From Leucogyrophana mollusca (taxonomy: Eukaryota; Basidiomycota; Agaricomycetes; Boletales), in contig MU266452.1 of NCBI GenBank assembly GCA_021014945.1, forward strand, positions 16,061-80,060: a stretch of DNA of 64,000 nucleotides, written 5' to 3'. The number at the start of each line of letters is the position of its first letter. The stretch's first letter is position 1. The notes under the pieces are model-generated. The model saw only the letters and a program-made list of their open reading frames with translations. It made no database searches and was not told the DNA's origin. Made by a program: the position numbers and the translations under genes. Below are positions 47,778 to 59,041 of this stretch, piece after piece.

Positions 47778-49384
47778 TTATTGCTCCTCGGAGACCGCGC
47801 TGTGACCAACCTGACTTGGATGGTAGGGATACCGCCCGGCTTCTACGAGTGAATTCCTCTCTTCATCACCAGATTCGTAATCAGATTGAGATGGTAGCAC
47901 CGCCGGCAGTGGTGTTTGGAGGACGGGATAAGCCGTCGACGTCTCCTCTGATCCCTCAGTCCCGGCAGATGAGGGGGAAGTAAGCCAGTCCACGTTTGTG
48001 CGCGTGGCGAGACTTTGTGGAATCCACCTGATGGTCGTGGGCCGTCTGCCTGAGTCATGGACTTGTGTCACAACAGGTTCCTCAAAATCCACGGTAAACC
48101 GAGATCCGGGAGGGGAGCTATCACATGTCGAGGGGTTGATTCCGTGGGTTCGAAGATGCCGCTTGGCGTTCGAGCGGACAGCAAATGCTTTGGTGCAGCC
48201 CGGCACACTGCATTTATACGCTGACACCGTCGAAAGGAGAGTTAGTGGCGCAAGCTGGGCGAGACATCATGCCTACGTTTCGAGCCGGTATGCGAGTTCA
48301 TGTGCGTCCTCAAACCGCTGGGTCGCGGGAATGACTTGGCGCACGTATCGCATTGATGCATTTTAGACCTCTTGGGCATTCTGGAGCTTGAAGGCTTTGC
48401 AATGGGGGTGACTAAGCGAAAGTTGCTACCTGGATCGCCAAACGGATGGGAAGGTGATGAATCGGATTCTGAGTCTGGTGAAGTGACTCGCCCCAGCTGA
48501 TTTTCAGAAATATGGTGCGACCACCGCGCTTCCCGACCACGGATTATGAAGGTCTGTTGGAACATCGACGGGAGAACGGGTGGCGTATCTTCGCCGTACG
48601 GTACGTGTTTGTCGGAAAAGTAGAAGCTTCGTAAAAGTAGCTGATTTTCTCGATCAGAGTCGGCGACGGGCTCCAAAGAACTAGCGAACAGCTGGAAAGT
48701 CATGATTGCGGGCTCTAGAGTATTTGTGCCTACCATCAAGGGCGGCTGAGGAAGACAGTAGAATTGAGTCATCATTCGGTGCATTGCGGTGGTGTTTCCT
48801 GGCTCCTCAGAGCCATCTGACGAGTACGACTCGCTTGTATTGCTGACTGGAGACGGGCTCGGAGGCACGTCGTGCGGGAAATGAGCTGAGTACGGGGACA
48901 TGTAGCGGGGGTCCGGACTGTGCGGCTCGAAAGTATCTGTGTCGTCACCCCATGCCTCTTCTTCTGTGCTCGCCTGGCGAACACGGCGATTCACAAGCGC
49001 CGTATCGACCAACCTGTGCCCGACAACAGGCGGATAAGGTGGTGGTTCTGCTGAAGAGAAGAGCCCTGACGGGGGGTACGCAGTCGTCGTTCGTTGGGAC
49101 GACTCTGGGTACCCGGTAAACGGGGATGCGGCTGGGTGCTGATACACATGTACCCCTTCCAATGGCGACGGTTCATCAATAACGTTCAAGTCCGTATACT
49201 GGGGCGCCGCGTTGGGGTGTGGCGCATGATTATCCTGACAAGGATAAGGATAATATGAGGTTGCTGTAGAGTTCAAAGAGTCTCCGTAAACAGTTTGCTG
49301 GGTATTGGCAAAAGAGTGAATTGGGACTGTATGGGAATCGGGGAGAGTATCTGAAAAGCGGGGTATAGGATTTGTGTATGCCAT
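47778..49384 (-). CDS. Two-finger C2H2 zinc-finger protein
   Basis: Probable DNA-binding transcription factor. Start at 49384 (MAYTNPIPRFSDTLPDSHTV). The first 340 residues are Pro/Ser/Tyr-rich and disordered. Two C2H2 fingers follow, split by an intron: first finger HQCDTCAKSFPRPSGLRTHM with NSH (Cx2C...Hx3H), second YKCSVPGCTKAFAVRSNAKR with HLRTH (Cx4C...Hx3H). Removing the intron (about 48208-48265, GTAGGC...GTCAG) produces the linker HTGSKPYKC, close to the canonical TGEKPYKC, which supports the join. A basic cluster (SSSRMPKRSKMHQ) before the fingers may be a nuclear signal. The C-tail has acidic and SP-rich stretches and ends GHSAVSEEQ. About 516 residues. Targets unknown. Confidence 0.85.
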
Positions 49385-49950
49385 GGAGGGCTGAAAAGAG
49401 AGTCTAGAAATGTGCCTATCGATCCATGGTCTATAAAACTGAAGAAGGAGAGGTGCGCACCGGACAGGTGAACTGCCAAATTGCCTACCGTGGAAAAAGA
49501 GCACAAAGCAGCATCAATAACAGGAAGAAAAAAGGACGGAACCAAGGCACTCACCAACGACAAGAAGTGGCGCGAGAACGCCCTTGTGAAGCTGAAAGCT
49601 TTCGAGATGCTGAGCAGAGAGGCGTGCTCGCAGCGTGCTTGTATACCGGAGAACATGAGGAAGGTTCCTAACAAGCAGGAATGGCCCGCGCGCTTTGGCA
49701 TTATGGACCTTGCTACATCAGACCCTTCCAATCCGTCCCCTCGTTTCAAGAACCTAGTCCTATTTCGACCTTTCCCCGGCTTAATTAGAAGTCCCAAATG
49801 GTGGAAAATTGGGATCCATTTGTTCGCAGAACACCCCTCCAGACAACCAGTTTTGGAACAAACGCAACAAGAAACAACTTCACGGCCCCGGCGTACGTCA
49901 GCGGGGCGGTACAACGCAGCTCTTAACCGTTGCTAAAAGGGAGGCAGCAT
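49385..49950. other. Upstream region of the zinc-finger gene
   Basis: Long frames are open on both strands here, but their composition is random. Probably promoter and 5' leader. Confidence 0.35.
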
Positions 49951-50349
49951 TCAGAAAACATACCATTGGTCGATATATTTACCGTTATTTGAAAACATAG
50001 CTGGTTGGGCGGGGTCACCATTGACAAAGCGGTAGGTTCCGTTAGGCTTCCTTGGCACCTTTGCGGCGGGCCTGTATGGTCCAGAGAGGAATGCAAAAAT
50101 TAACTCCGCGATAATCGAGATGGAGCGTCTGAGATGGAGTCCCGGTATACGCCACTCAGCTTGAAGCCGCCTCACACATCGACCCAGTAGAGGGCGCAGG
50201 CGGGGTTTGTGGGCACATTCTCTGAGCAGGAAATAGATTTGATCGACCGCGATGGACGAAGGATCGCATTTCGTGGAGCATTCATCTTTCACACGTACGG
50301 TGCTCAAGGCCCGACCCACTGATAGAGTTCGGTGCTGAGCGTCTAACAC
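49951..50349 (-). CDS. Possible hypothetical protein, 132 aa
   Basis: Unrecognised open frame from ATG 50349. The C-terminal part (KVPRKPNGTYRFVNGDPAQP then AMFSNNGKYIDQWYVF) has protein-like composition; the N-terminal part (CSTKCDPSSIAVDQIYFLLR) less so. No signal peptide, domain or homologue recognised, and no intron, unlike most neighbours. It could be a chance frame or an exon of an unresolved gene. Confidence 0.22.
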   Translation of the reverse strand: MLDAQHRTLSVGRALSTVRVKDECSTKCDPSSIAVDQIYFLLRECAHKPRLRPLLGRCVRRLQAEWRIPGLHLRRSISIIAELIFAFLSGPYRPAAKVPRKPNGTYRFVNGDPAQPAMFSNNGKYIDQWYVF

Positions 50350-50794
50350 GAATCAGAGTTAAGTGGTAGAAAGAAGATATGACAAACGATCCCCGCCTAC
50401 GCTCCTTCCAAGTAAATTTTCCAACGGAATGCACGGCAGTCAAGTTCCTGGATGGGGCCATCGAATTTCATCGCCCGCTGCCACGCTGCAAACCAGGATG
50501 GGCATCCTACGCTATCTTCATTACTCGTAGTCACCTGCAGGACACAGATTTACACATGCTATTCAGAAGACGGACCCAGGTGGTCCAGATGTTGGGAATG
50601 AAGTAGCGCTGTGACACAAGGCTACACTTGGAACAACGGCAATGCATCCTCGGGTAATCTCATGCCTCGCTCCTACACCCAAAATGAGTCAGAACGGTCC
50701 TGTCTTCTGTACATAGCAACCTAAAGCTCACTGCAGATGAGACAGGACTTCACTCATCGCCGGTATTTACCTCGGACGGCCGGCTTAACCCAGA
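50350..50794. other. Intergenic, 3' region of EXO1
   Basis: A 75-codon plus-strand frame at 50379-50606 has no recognisable features. Otherwise nothing seen. Confidence 0.4.
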
Positions 50795-53455
50795 TTAAGG
50801 CTGTGCCTCAAAAGGGTGCCCATTGTGGTGCCCTTCGCCTTCTTCCAGAAACGTTAAGCTTTTACGCGTTCTCAAGCTTACATCGCACGGTCGGGGAGGC
50901 CTGACCCTTGACTGGGTGAAACCTGGTCTTGAACGACAGCCAGGTTGACGACCATCAGGTGTGATTGTTGTCTCTTGCCTTGTCAGCATCGGGACCTTCT
51001 GATCAAGATCGTGAGAAGTCAGGAAGCGCAACGGAGAACGAGACAAGTCTACCACCTTCGGGGGCAAGACTCGTGGCTTTTTACTAAGGGCCCATTTATT
51101 CCACCATCCATTGGCAATGACTTCAGTACGGTTGGCACGTGTCCGTGCGTCTTGCCCTGAAACATCCCAATCTTCGTCGGAAACCATATCAACGTCCGCG
51201 TTTCCTGGCTGTCCAGTGTCTTCGGGAGTGACAGGCTCGGAAAGGGGCGCTATCGTTGCTGGGGATGGACTCTCATCCTCGATGTCGGCTTCGCGCGGTG
51301 ATTCTGCTGTCAGAAAGTCTCGAAGGTCCGGCCCACTGAATACGTCAGGCACATCCATCGTATCGAAGGGCGGCGGTGTCTCGGGTACCAAAACGTCCCC
51401 AAACGGACTTTCGTCTGCCACGACATTCTGTTGGAGTGGCCATGATGCAGCTTTTTTTGTCGCTATCGGACTGGACATGATATCGGCACCAAAGTCGTCG
51501 AAATTCTCACCAGCGTGCCGAGTGGATTTTTTAAGGGGTCGCAGAGGCGAAGAAAGGTCAGGTGTATCCAAGCGGAAGTAGGAGGGTGTCGGGGATACGT
51601 ATCCGTCTTCCTGAGTGACCGGATCGAGGGGTTCCTCCAGTATCTCGTTGCCCACGGCATCTGGTTCGTTTTCTTTGTCACCTGTCAGATCGTAAATGTG
51701 CGACGGGCCTGGAATGGGGGAGGTATCGGCCAAGCGGCCCTCAAGGCTACGTAGTGAGACACTTCGAGAACTGCCAGCGGCAAAGAATCGAGACTGGGTG
51801 AACTTAGGCGCCATGGTAGCCGCGGGTGGTTGGTCGACCCTTATCCGTTTCACTGCAGCGTCCTCGTCCATAACGTCTACCAACGTCCTTTTGCCACTGC
51901 TTTTGCCTGCAACCGCGGTCCTGTTGGTTGGCGCCGAGTTGGAGCGAGAAAGTGTGGATTTAGGTTTGGAAGCTGTAATGGGCTTATCAGAGATTGAGTT
52001 CACTGCCATAATTACCTGGCACTCACTGAAGTAACTTCGAAGGCCTTCGTTGCAAGGTTCGGGTTTTGCCTTTCCTTTCCCTTTGTCGCTGGTTGGGCGG
52101 TTGGTGTCACTTGGAAGCAGGGCGAGCTTCTTTACTGTCCGGGGAATGAAACCAGGGTTGATATCGATCATGGGCAGGAGGGTAATAGGGTTAACATCTC
52201 CTTGAGCAAGCTTCTTTGCCAGGGGAGGGTCAATATCGCTGCACCGAAAAATCTCTCAGCGCCAGCTTCAGAGATTTGAAATTTCCGTTATGGCGAACTC
52301 ACCCGCCAATATAAGCCTCGTGTTCATCATTCAAGGTCTCGTTGACTGGAATTTCCGTCAGGCTGACCAGTTTCTCGTCCAATGGACAGTAAACCCTTTG
52401 ATGGAGAAAAACCTTTTCGGCCAACTTGTACGCCTGAAAATATCCTTTGGGTACGGGCTTCTTCCCCTCTAGCCGCACAGCCCGCACGACCTGTTCGACC
52501 GTTCGGTACTTCCTGAGTAAGGACCAGGCGGTCTTCAGCCCCACGCCAGGAATACTCGGAAGATAATCGCAGCCACTTAAAATAGCCATTGCGCGAAACT
52601 GATCATCCGACCAGCCCAGAAGAGAAATCCCACTTTCGGCGGCGGTCACAGAACCAAAGTCCGCTCGCGAGATGGAGATGATCGTAGCGGAGACGGAATC
52701 AAGCTTGAATAGCACGTTGCGGCAACCGAAGACGAGCAGGTCTGAGTCCTCGGTAATGATACCATCGACGAGTCCCACGCGCTCGAGATATGCCAGCTGG
52801 GCATCAGCTTCGTAGGGTGCAACAACGTACTGGATGCCTTCCGCTCGAAGAGCCTATGATGGTCAGATTTGGCCCTACCTGAGTGGAAACTCGCCTACCT
52901 TGATTAACTGAAACGCCATTTGTGGGGTCACATCGACACACTTGACGTAGAATTCGCGGGCCTGGCTGTGCTTTCCTTGTGCCGCCAGCGAATTGGCTTT
53001 AGCCAAGTTGTCGTCCCTCCTTTGTTTGCGCTCGGATTCTGTCCCTTTCTTAGCTGGAAGGGGTCCTCCATCAAATACCACGTATGGCTGGATCTTGTGG
53101 TGCCGCAAGAGTCGGACGCGATGCATGGCATAATCAACATACCTATCGGGATAAAGAGTCAGCGCCAAAGAAAATCATTATGATGGTCCCAACCAAAACT
53201 CTCAGCCCTCGACGATGCCCCGAAGCCGCGTACTGCCCGCCAACCTTTGTAGCCACCGGTGGCCTCTCTTGCCGTATGAAAACAAGACACTCACTTTGTA
53301 GTCGCCTTCCCCGTCGCTAACTCTGTGGCACATGCATAGACGCCCCGGTGTAGCCAGACATATGCGTCCACCGCCAGAGTTTGACCCGAAAATTCGGAGA
53401 GGTGCTTGTTGACCTGTATCGACTTGAGTAGAGGGAGCAATCCAGAAATACCCAT
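50795..53455 (-). CDS. EXO1: Exonuclease 1
   Basis: 5'-3' double-strand exonuclease and flap nuclease of the FEN1/XPG family, acting in mismatch repair and end resection. Start at 53455: MGISGLLPLLKSIQVNKHLS, TLAVDAYVWLHRGVYACATE, with Met1-Gly2 at the N-terminus as the family requires for catalysis. A short exon gives YVDYAMHRVRLLRHHKIQPY and VVFDGGPLPAKK. The nuclease acidic residues are present: VDAYVWLHR, FDGG, APYEADAQLAYL, ITEDSDLLVFGC, AILSGCDYLPSIPGVGLKTA (helix-hairpin-helix). The catalytic part ends near residue 340; the remainder is disordered, with KFTQSRFF, resembling the short FF motifs by which EXO1 contacts MSH2 or PCNA, and DLTGDKENEPD. About 750 residues. Shares the mismatch-repair pathway with the MSH6 gene 20 kb away. 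Confidence 0.95.
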
Positions 53456-54611
53456 CTGAAAGCCTCGGTGTAGTCAGCCAAATCTACCTCAGTGGCTCGG
53501 GTACTGCTGGGCAAAATGGAAAGATAAATTATTAGAACTTGAAGCAAGTCCATCCAAGCACAGGTCACGGTGGGACCATTATATGTCAACAACTGCAAAT
53601 AGACGCGTCGCGTCGCGTCCGACCAGGCGTGCTCTGTGCCGTAATTATGACTCAACCTCGCACGACCATCATCCCAGCAGCATCCACGCAAAAAAAATAC
53701 TATAGACCACAGTACCTATATGAGGCACCCAGCTGCAGGACACAAGTCGAGAATAAATGAAGAACTCTTCAACTGGACCCAGCAGCCAACCAGGACTCGG
53801 AGTCAACCTGGACCGCCTCGGGCGGACTGAAACCGGAGGTACATGCCACGAACCTGCATGGGAGGGAATTCGCAGTCTAAACTTCCTTGCAATCGGTTGA
53901 AAATCGCAAGGAGAAGGTTACAGCGTGATGGATAATTTCTCAAGGTGCCATCGTATCAGTTCTTCTCGTCCGCTTTTCGGAACATCGCAGGAAAGAGGCG
54001 CTGGTCCAATTACCATGCTCCAGGACAATGTTGGGACAGCTTCAAGCTGTCGGGACCTCGGCCAACTTCCATACTACGTGCCGAATCGATCGGCTTGGAG
54101 TCTTGGCTACGGTCTTGGACAGTAAACCTTAGAAAATTTCAACCAAGTGGGTCAGACCCCAATATGATGATTCGAGGCTACATGCATTCCTTGTCACCTC
54201 CATATCTAGGTTGGTGGTGTTGGTAAGATCCGTCCCGAAATGAAGGTAAAGAGCTTCGGTTTCTAAGCTGGATTCAGACAGCATTGCACAGTAGGCCCGA
54301 GCAGAGTCTTGGATTTGTCTCATTTTTTGCTCCATTACCCTCCATTCACCCTAACGTCTTTGAACGTCGGATCGAGCGTTCCTTGTATTAATTGGCCATG
54401 CACAGCCATGCACCCACTGTCATCCGTCGTTCCTGACGGGATCACGACGTCACGAGGTTACCAAGATACATATACCAGCATAGACCCTTTGCCCAGTGTC
54501 TGTAGGTGTCTGTCAGCTCACTGTCACACATTCGCCCTCATCATCCATCCCCAGTAAGCGTCCCCCATCCTTTAAACCCACTGCCGTTACTGACGTGCAT
54601 TAAACAGTACA
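53456..54611. other. Intergenic 1.2 kb between EXO1 and first secreted-protein gene
   Basis: No gene supported. ACATATACC at 54468-54476 is a TATA-like element about 135 bases upstream of the next start codon. Confidence 0.45.
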
Positions 54612-55240
54612 ATGCACTTGAAGCCTATATTCATCGCCGGTGTTGCGGCCCTCACCGCTGCTCTCGTCGGTGCACTACCCAGTTCCTCAGCGACAGCACT
54701 CGGGTCTCGATACGCGTGGACTTACTATGCTATTGTAACTCTTTACTCGGGCCAAAACGGCCAAGGGACAAAACAGAAGGAGACCGATTCAATCACAACC
54801 TCGTCCGATTCGCTGGAATGCCATAAATGCGTCCCCATCCAGTCCGGCATCAAGGGACACCTGGAATCATTCTGGTTTGATCCCCAGCAATCTTATATGA
54901 GTATTTCATTCTACAAGGATACTCAGTGCGAGGCAAGTTCTCATCTTGATTTACGACATACTTATTCTGAGTCTCCGTGTTCCCCCTCATTAACCCACCT
55001 TCATGTCGATGCTTATCATCGCCCCACGCTCGGCACTGGTTGATCTCTCTGACGCTTACAGACCAAGGCATTGGGTAAGTGGATAATATCAGTGTGCGAG
55101 ATGCTGTCCTGATACGACCATGCCGCCCCTCTCAATCCCCAGGCACGTACCATGGCGAGTGTCACCCGGGGGTGGTCTCATCAGCTGTTCGCCCTGCCGT
55201 GGCCTACAAGGTTTGCCACAACTCCGTGGTTGATACCTAG
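54612..55240 (+). CDS. Small secreted protein, paralogue A
   Basis: Secreted protein of unknown function, 143 residues. Signal peptide MHLKPIFIAGVAALTAALVG with cleavage likely after ALVGALP or near. Mature core: WTYYAIVTLYSGQNGQGTKQ, LECHKCVPIQ, LESFWFDPQQSYMSISFYKD, TQCE. The main exon ends at what appears to be a GC-AG intron (GAG|GCAAGT ... CTTACAG); a 13-base exon (55062-55074, TKALG) and the last exon (55143-55240) follow, ending AYKVCHNSVVDT. The spliced form is preferred because the second intron (phase 1, after ALG) is at the same place as the single intron of paralogues B (59346-59830) and C (63236-63765), and the tails then align. If unspliced, the frame would end at 55043 with an unrelated tail. 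Confidence 0.75.
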
Positions 55241-55500
55241 ACTCGGCGGAAGGGATGTGTCTGGCAATGGTTTGCAGATCATGTACTATCTATCTCCTTT
55301 CCGTCCTGTTGCCAGCATCTAGCTGGAGGACACTCTATCTCCCCCGATATCTCAACTCCCCTGCTCACCGGTTCTCTCACCCCAAAAATGCCCAACGACT
55401 TTTTTCTATCGCCGAGAAAACCCTACGGAAAGCACTATTTTCCTTCTCCCCGCAAAAAAAATCGCTGTTCCCGCGTGAGATAGACAATTGAATCAGTGAT
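55241..55500. other. Intergenic after paralogue A
   Basis: Pyrimidine-rich; no gene seen. A 78-codon frame at 55255-55491 looks random. Confidence 0.4.
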
Positions 55501-55502
55501 CC

Positions 55503-55845
55503 CTAGAAACATCTTCCCGAGGCGGTCGATTCCGTTGGCGTACCTTCACTCAGCTGTTTTACCTCTCCCCCTAGCAGCCCCTGACCGGGTGTGCACCTGG
55601 GGCACAGCGATTGCGCTGACGAATCAACCCAACTTCCGTCAGCAGCAGTATACCCTGGCTTCCCATATTTGCGCAGCTGCTGACTTTCTGCGAGAGCGTT
55701 CCGTACTTCGCACGAGCCGTTGTCGTAATTGACGCAGCATTCGCCTCCGTGGTGCCAAACGCGATCAGCGACCACCGTGGCCATGGCCGTGATAGTCTCT
55801 GCACACAATTGGTATGCACAACCGTGACAACGTTCTAAGCTTCAA
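55503..55845 (-). pseudogene. Cysteine-rich orphan exon or gene remnant
   Basis: A clearly protein-like stretch on the minus strand begins after an acceptor-like CTTAG near 55846 and reads RCHGCAYQLCAETITAMATV, VADRVWHHGGECCVNYDNGS, CEVRNALAESQQLRKYGKPG, YTAADGSWVDSSA; it then runs to a stop at 55503 with weaker composition. Seven cysteines in about 50 residues suggest an extracellular protein, but no signal peptide or upstream exon could be found between 55850 and 56350. It is therefore either the last exon of an unresolved gene or a decayed copy. I do not recognise the family. It lies between secreted-protein paralogue A and the MIX17-like gene. Confidence 0.4.
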
Positions 55846-55849
55846 GTTC

Positions 55850-56356
55850 AATCACGTGTGTCCTGGATGGCAGCCGATTCGCTGACATTATTCGCGCCAA
55901 CTCAAACGTGGAGTGGCAGGGTTGTTTACGGATGCAGCATCATTACGAGAATGCCAGGTAGTGGTCTGCAGATTGCCCATTACACACACCCGTCCAGAAG
56001 TGATCGGGATTGGGCACGCTCGTCTGAGTGCATGCTTACTCGCGGAGCGAACGCCCGACGCGGTGGTGCTTGGGCAAGGACTCGAAAGATAAATTTGTCG
56101 CGTCTGAGGGTGGTGAAATGTAAGCGACTAATCGTCTCATCTTATGACTGGGCAGCTCCGTCCAGATCAAACATCTCGGTACCGATGACACAGTGTAAGA
56201 GTGGGGATCCACGGACACCATTGTGATTCGAGTGTTAATGGGGAATCAAAATGATAATCTGCGCACAGTAATTATACTCCGACAGGCTGAGGGATCGAAT
56301 GCAGCAACCCCGGCATATCCAACACCCTCAACCCACGTTGCTCATTTGTTCACTGG
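55850..56356. other. Intergenic, upstream of the Cys-rich exon
   Basis: No start exon or signal peptide for the Cys-rich exon was found here on the minus strand. Otherwise nothing seen. Confidence 0.35.
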
Positions 56357-56899
56357 CTAATAGGGTGCAGCTGCAGCCTGGCACTATAGCAAAGGTATGA
56401 GGATCCGAAAATACGAAATCACTTTATTAACTTACGGCCTTGAGTTGTTCGAGGTACCACGAACAGCTCGGTAAGTCCGCCTTGTCCAAGCAACGTGTGA
56501 ACTCCTTTGCCTGGACCTCACAGGCCGCCCCTTGGCTCTGGAAGCTCTGCTGCTGCACTGGAGCTTGCTCCTGTGCAGGTGCGGGTGAGCTTGAGGAGCC
56601 AAAGAGCATGCTTGAGAGCCCGTGACCGATGGTGGACCCGACCGCGACAGACCCAGCGGTAGCAGCCATGGAGGCGAGCATGCCCGGGCCTTGGGACTGG
56701 GTTGCAGCCGCTGGAGGAGCGGGTGCGTGTGCAGGGTTGTTATGGGCGGCAGCTGGGGGCATTGCGGCAGTGTGTGCACCCCGAGTCTGCTGGGGAGCAG
56801 GTGCAGCTGGGCGAGGAGCAGGGCGCGACGAGCGGGATGAGCGCTGGATGCGTTGTTAGAGCAAACGCTACGGAATGAATATCGGAAGCTTACAGGCAT
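56357..56899 (-). CDS. MIX17/CHCHD2-like twin CX9C protein
   Basis: Mitochondrial intermembrane-space protein of the CHCHD2/CHCHD10/Mix17 family, imported through Mia40 and linked to respiratory-chain function. Exon 1 is two codons (MP, ATG at 56899). Exon 2 gives RSSRSSRPAPRPAAPAPQQT, a basic targeting-like segment, a Pro/Ala-rich part, then MLASMAATAGSVAVGSTIGH with GLSSMLFG, the family's conserved hydrophobic segment. The CHCH domain reads CEVQAKEFTRC (CX9C) and CSWYLEQLKA; the final Cys is supplied by exon 3 (CQAAAAPY, stop at 56357), which completes the second CX9C. This completion supports the last splice. About 150 residues. Divergent from mL45. Confidence 0.92.
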
Positions 56900-57162
56900 G
56901 ATTAGTTGACAAAAAACGGACTGTCGACGTTAACGTTGGCGGTGAGAGCAAGAGAAAGAATACAGCAGAATTTTCAGTAAGCGAATCCGCCGAAGGATGC
57001 CCTCTTATAACCAGGTTTCGCCGAGACGCGTCAGCTGGCGTGTCGGTCTCGGCAAGTCCCCGGTGCTCTCCGTCCGGCGGCGATATCCATTTCGAGAAAA
57101 TTCGGGAATTAGAAAACTTGTTCAGCGCGAAACGTCAGATATTGAAGTCGCTGCGGCCGACG
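56900..57162. promoter_or_regulatory. Divergent promoter of two mitochondrial-protein genes
   Basis: 263 bases between the starts of the MIX17-like and mL45 genes, both nuclear genes for mitochondrial proteins. No TATA box seen. Confidence 0.5.
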
Positions 57163-59041
57163 ATGAGCTCGACAGTAATGGCGACGAGAGTGCGGCTCCC
57201 AATTGCCCGTAGCTGCACCTCACTGCCCGCGCGCTCTTTTTCTGCGCTCAAATCCGCGCCAAAACCGTCGAGTACGCGGTCCTCACCTCCGCCGCCGCAC
57301 CCGCCGTCAAGTCCCAAGACGTCCTCGACCTCTAAACCGGCGCTATCTTCATCCTCTTCATCTGCATCAAGCTTGAAAGGATTGGGGCTATCCTCGGCAT
57401 CAGCGACGAAGGACAAGAAAGCCTCCAAGGCCAAGGCTAAAGCTGCAGCCAAGTCACAAACTGAGCAGCAGCTTAAACAGATCGAGAACATGATGACTCT
57501 CCCTCATATGTACCCTACTATGGACATGTGGGGTGGCAAGCTCACGACCCTCGGTGCGTCACTGTGCATTCCTTACCGCCGTCGCTGTAACCCGGTCACA
57601 TACAGACGTCGAAATCCCGCGGGATATTAGAGCAATGCTCAAGGCCCAACCGCGTCCCTCTCTAAGCGCAGTATGGGGTGCGCTATCGCACAACTTCAAC
57701 AACTGGGTCAAAAACACGTACAGGTACGCGTTTGTTTCACTTATGGATGTCCCCCACGTACACTCGTTCTTACACGAATGGACCTGTTCATAGCATGTAT
57801 CAGATTGCTCGTGCCTCGGCCTTCCCCCGACCTGACCCGTCTCCATCCTCTTCCTCGCCATTATCTCAAAGCTCATCCGAATCACAATCTACCCTCCCAC
57901 CATTTCCGCTAAGAACCCGACAACTCTTCTCCCCGCGCATCTGGCGCCGGCTTGGCAATCTACAGAACAATAGACCTGATGCTTGGTTGGCTCAACTAAG
58001 GCGCATCGCGATGAGAGTGTATTTAGATATTGGCAAAGCTGTCGCTGAGTGAGTTTTTGTTTTTTGTCCGTCGTCCCTTGTAAATCGGCACCTTCATGTT
58101 GCCTCCGACTCATGGCCAGCTACTTGACTTACAATCTTGCTTGGCAAATTTTGTATTTCTCTCTCCTTACCGAGGCTAACTGACAATTTCGCCGTGGCAT
58201 ATATATTCATAGTTTAGGACTAACTAACAAATCGTAATCCATAGGAAAGACACGACTGCCCTCCGATCGCTCACGTCTGGTGCGCACGCCTCAAAGGTCA
58301 CAAAGCTCGTCCGCGTGCGGGACCCAGGGTCTGTGTACCACTGGCGTGTGCATGGGACTGTTAGCGAGGGTAAGGCAGCCCTCGAAAAGGCACTGTTCTC
58401 TACTGAGAAAGGAGGTGAGTGTACCATCTACAGCCGCCATCTGTCATACTTTTTTCCCAATCCTCCTTCACCCTTTCTGATTCTCCGAAACACAGTACCT
58501 TCCCCGGCGACTATTGTCTCTCTTCGCGCCGCGGAACTCTACCTCGCAAAGGAGGAGCCTAAGCGAGGAAACAGGCTTGTGATACATGCCCTTGTCAGGT
58601 TTGAGACCACGCAGGTGAGTTGTAGTTTTTAATTCATTCATACCGCTATTTGTTGTTCTGGTCATGGGATGTACGGTGTTCGGTGCTGTATTTTTTTTTG
58701 ACGCTTGTGGTCTACTTTCGACCCTGCCTTGCATTGTTGAGGAGGCCGTGACTGCCATCCTCAAAATGCTCGACTCACCTAAACTACTGGCATTGGTTCG
58801 TGAATACGCTGGTGATCTTTCGCGTTCACTCTCGCCTGTTCTTTCTGTCAAATTTACCCATACCCATCCATCTGACCCTGGCTTCATTTTGCAGTCCCTC
58901 GAGGTTTTCACGAAGAATAATCGCTCCTCGCCCGACGTCGTGTCTCCTCCGCACCGGATGGTAGAGTACTTGGTGCTTGAGAAGATCGGGTGGTACGATG
59001 CAGACTGGACGGTGCGCGAACAGGTTTACGAGTCAGTCTGA
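57163..59041 (+). CDS. MRPL45: Mitochondrial large ribosomal subunit protein mL45 (Tim44-like domain)
   Basis: Mitoribosome protein of the mL45/Mba1 group, which sits near the tunnel exit and contacts the inner membrane. Start at 57163 gives MSSTVMATRVRLPIARSCTS, a basic presequence; the frame is open further upstream but overlaps the divergent promoter. After a Ser/Ala/Lys-rich linker come QIENMMTLPHMYPTMDMWGG, DVEIPRDIRAMLKAQPRPSL, NNWVKNTY, AWLAQLRRIAMRVYLDIGKA, then the Tim44-like fold: KVTKLVRVRDPGSVYHWRVH, TIVSLRAAELYLAKEEPKRG, RLVIHALVRFETTQ, HRMVEYLVLEKIGWYDADWT. It ends VREQVYESV. Six or so exons. A tract of about 170 bases at 58620-58890 inside the gene is probably intron, although parts are open. 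Confidence 0.82.

Noticed and set aside
49273..49914. 213-codon minus-strand frame upstream of the zinc-finger start
   Set aside because: It overlaps the zinc-finger exon in another frame and its upstream part looks like translated promoter.
49481..49936. 151-codon plus-strand frame antisense to the zinc-finger leader
   Set aside because: Contains no motif and starts within the likely promoter of the opposite gene.
57040..57162. Upstream extension of the mL45 frame
   Set aside because: It runs into the promoter shared with MIX17, and the presequence-like start at 57163 is better.
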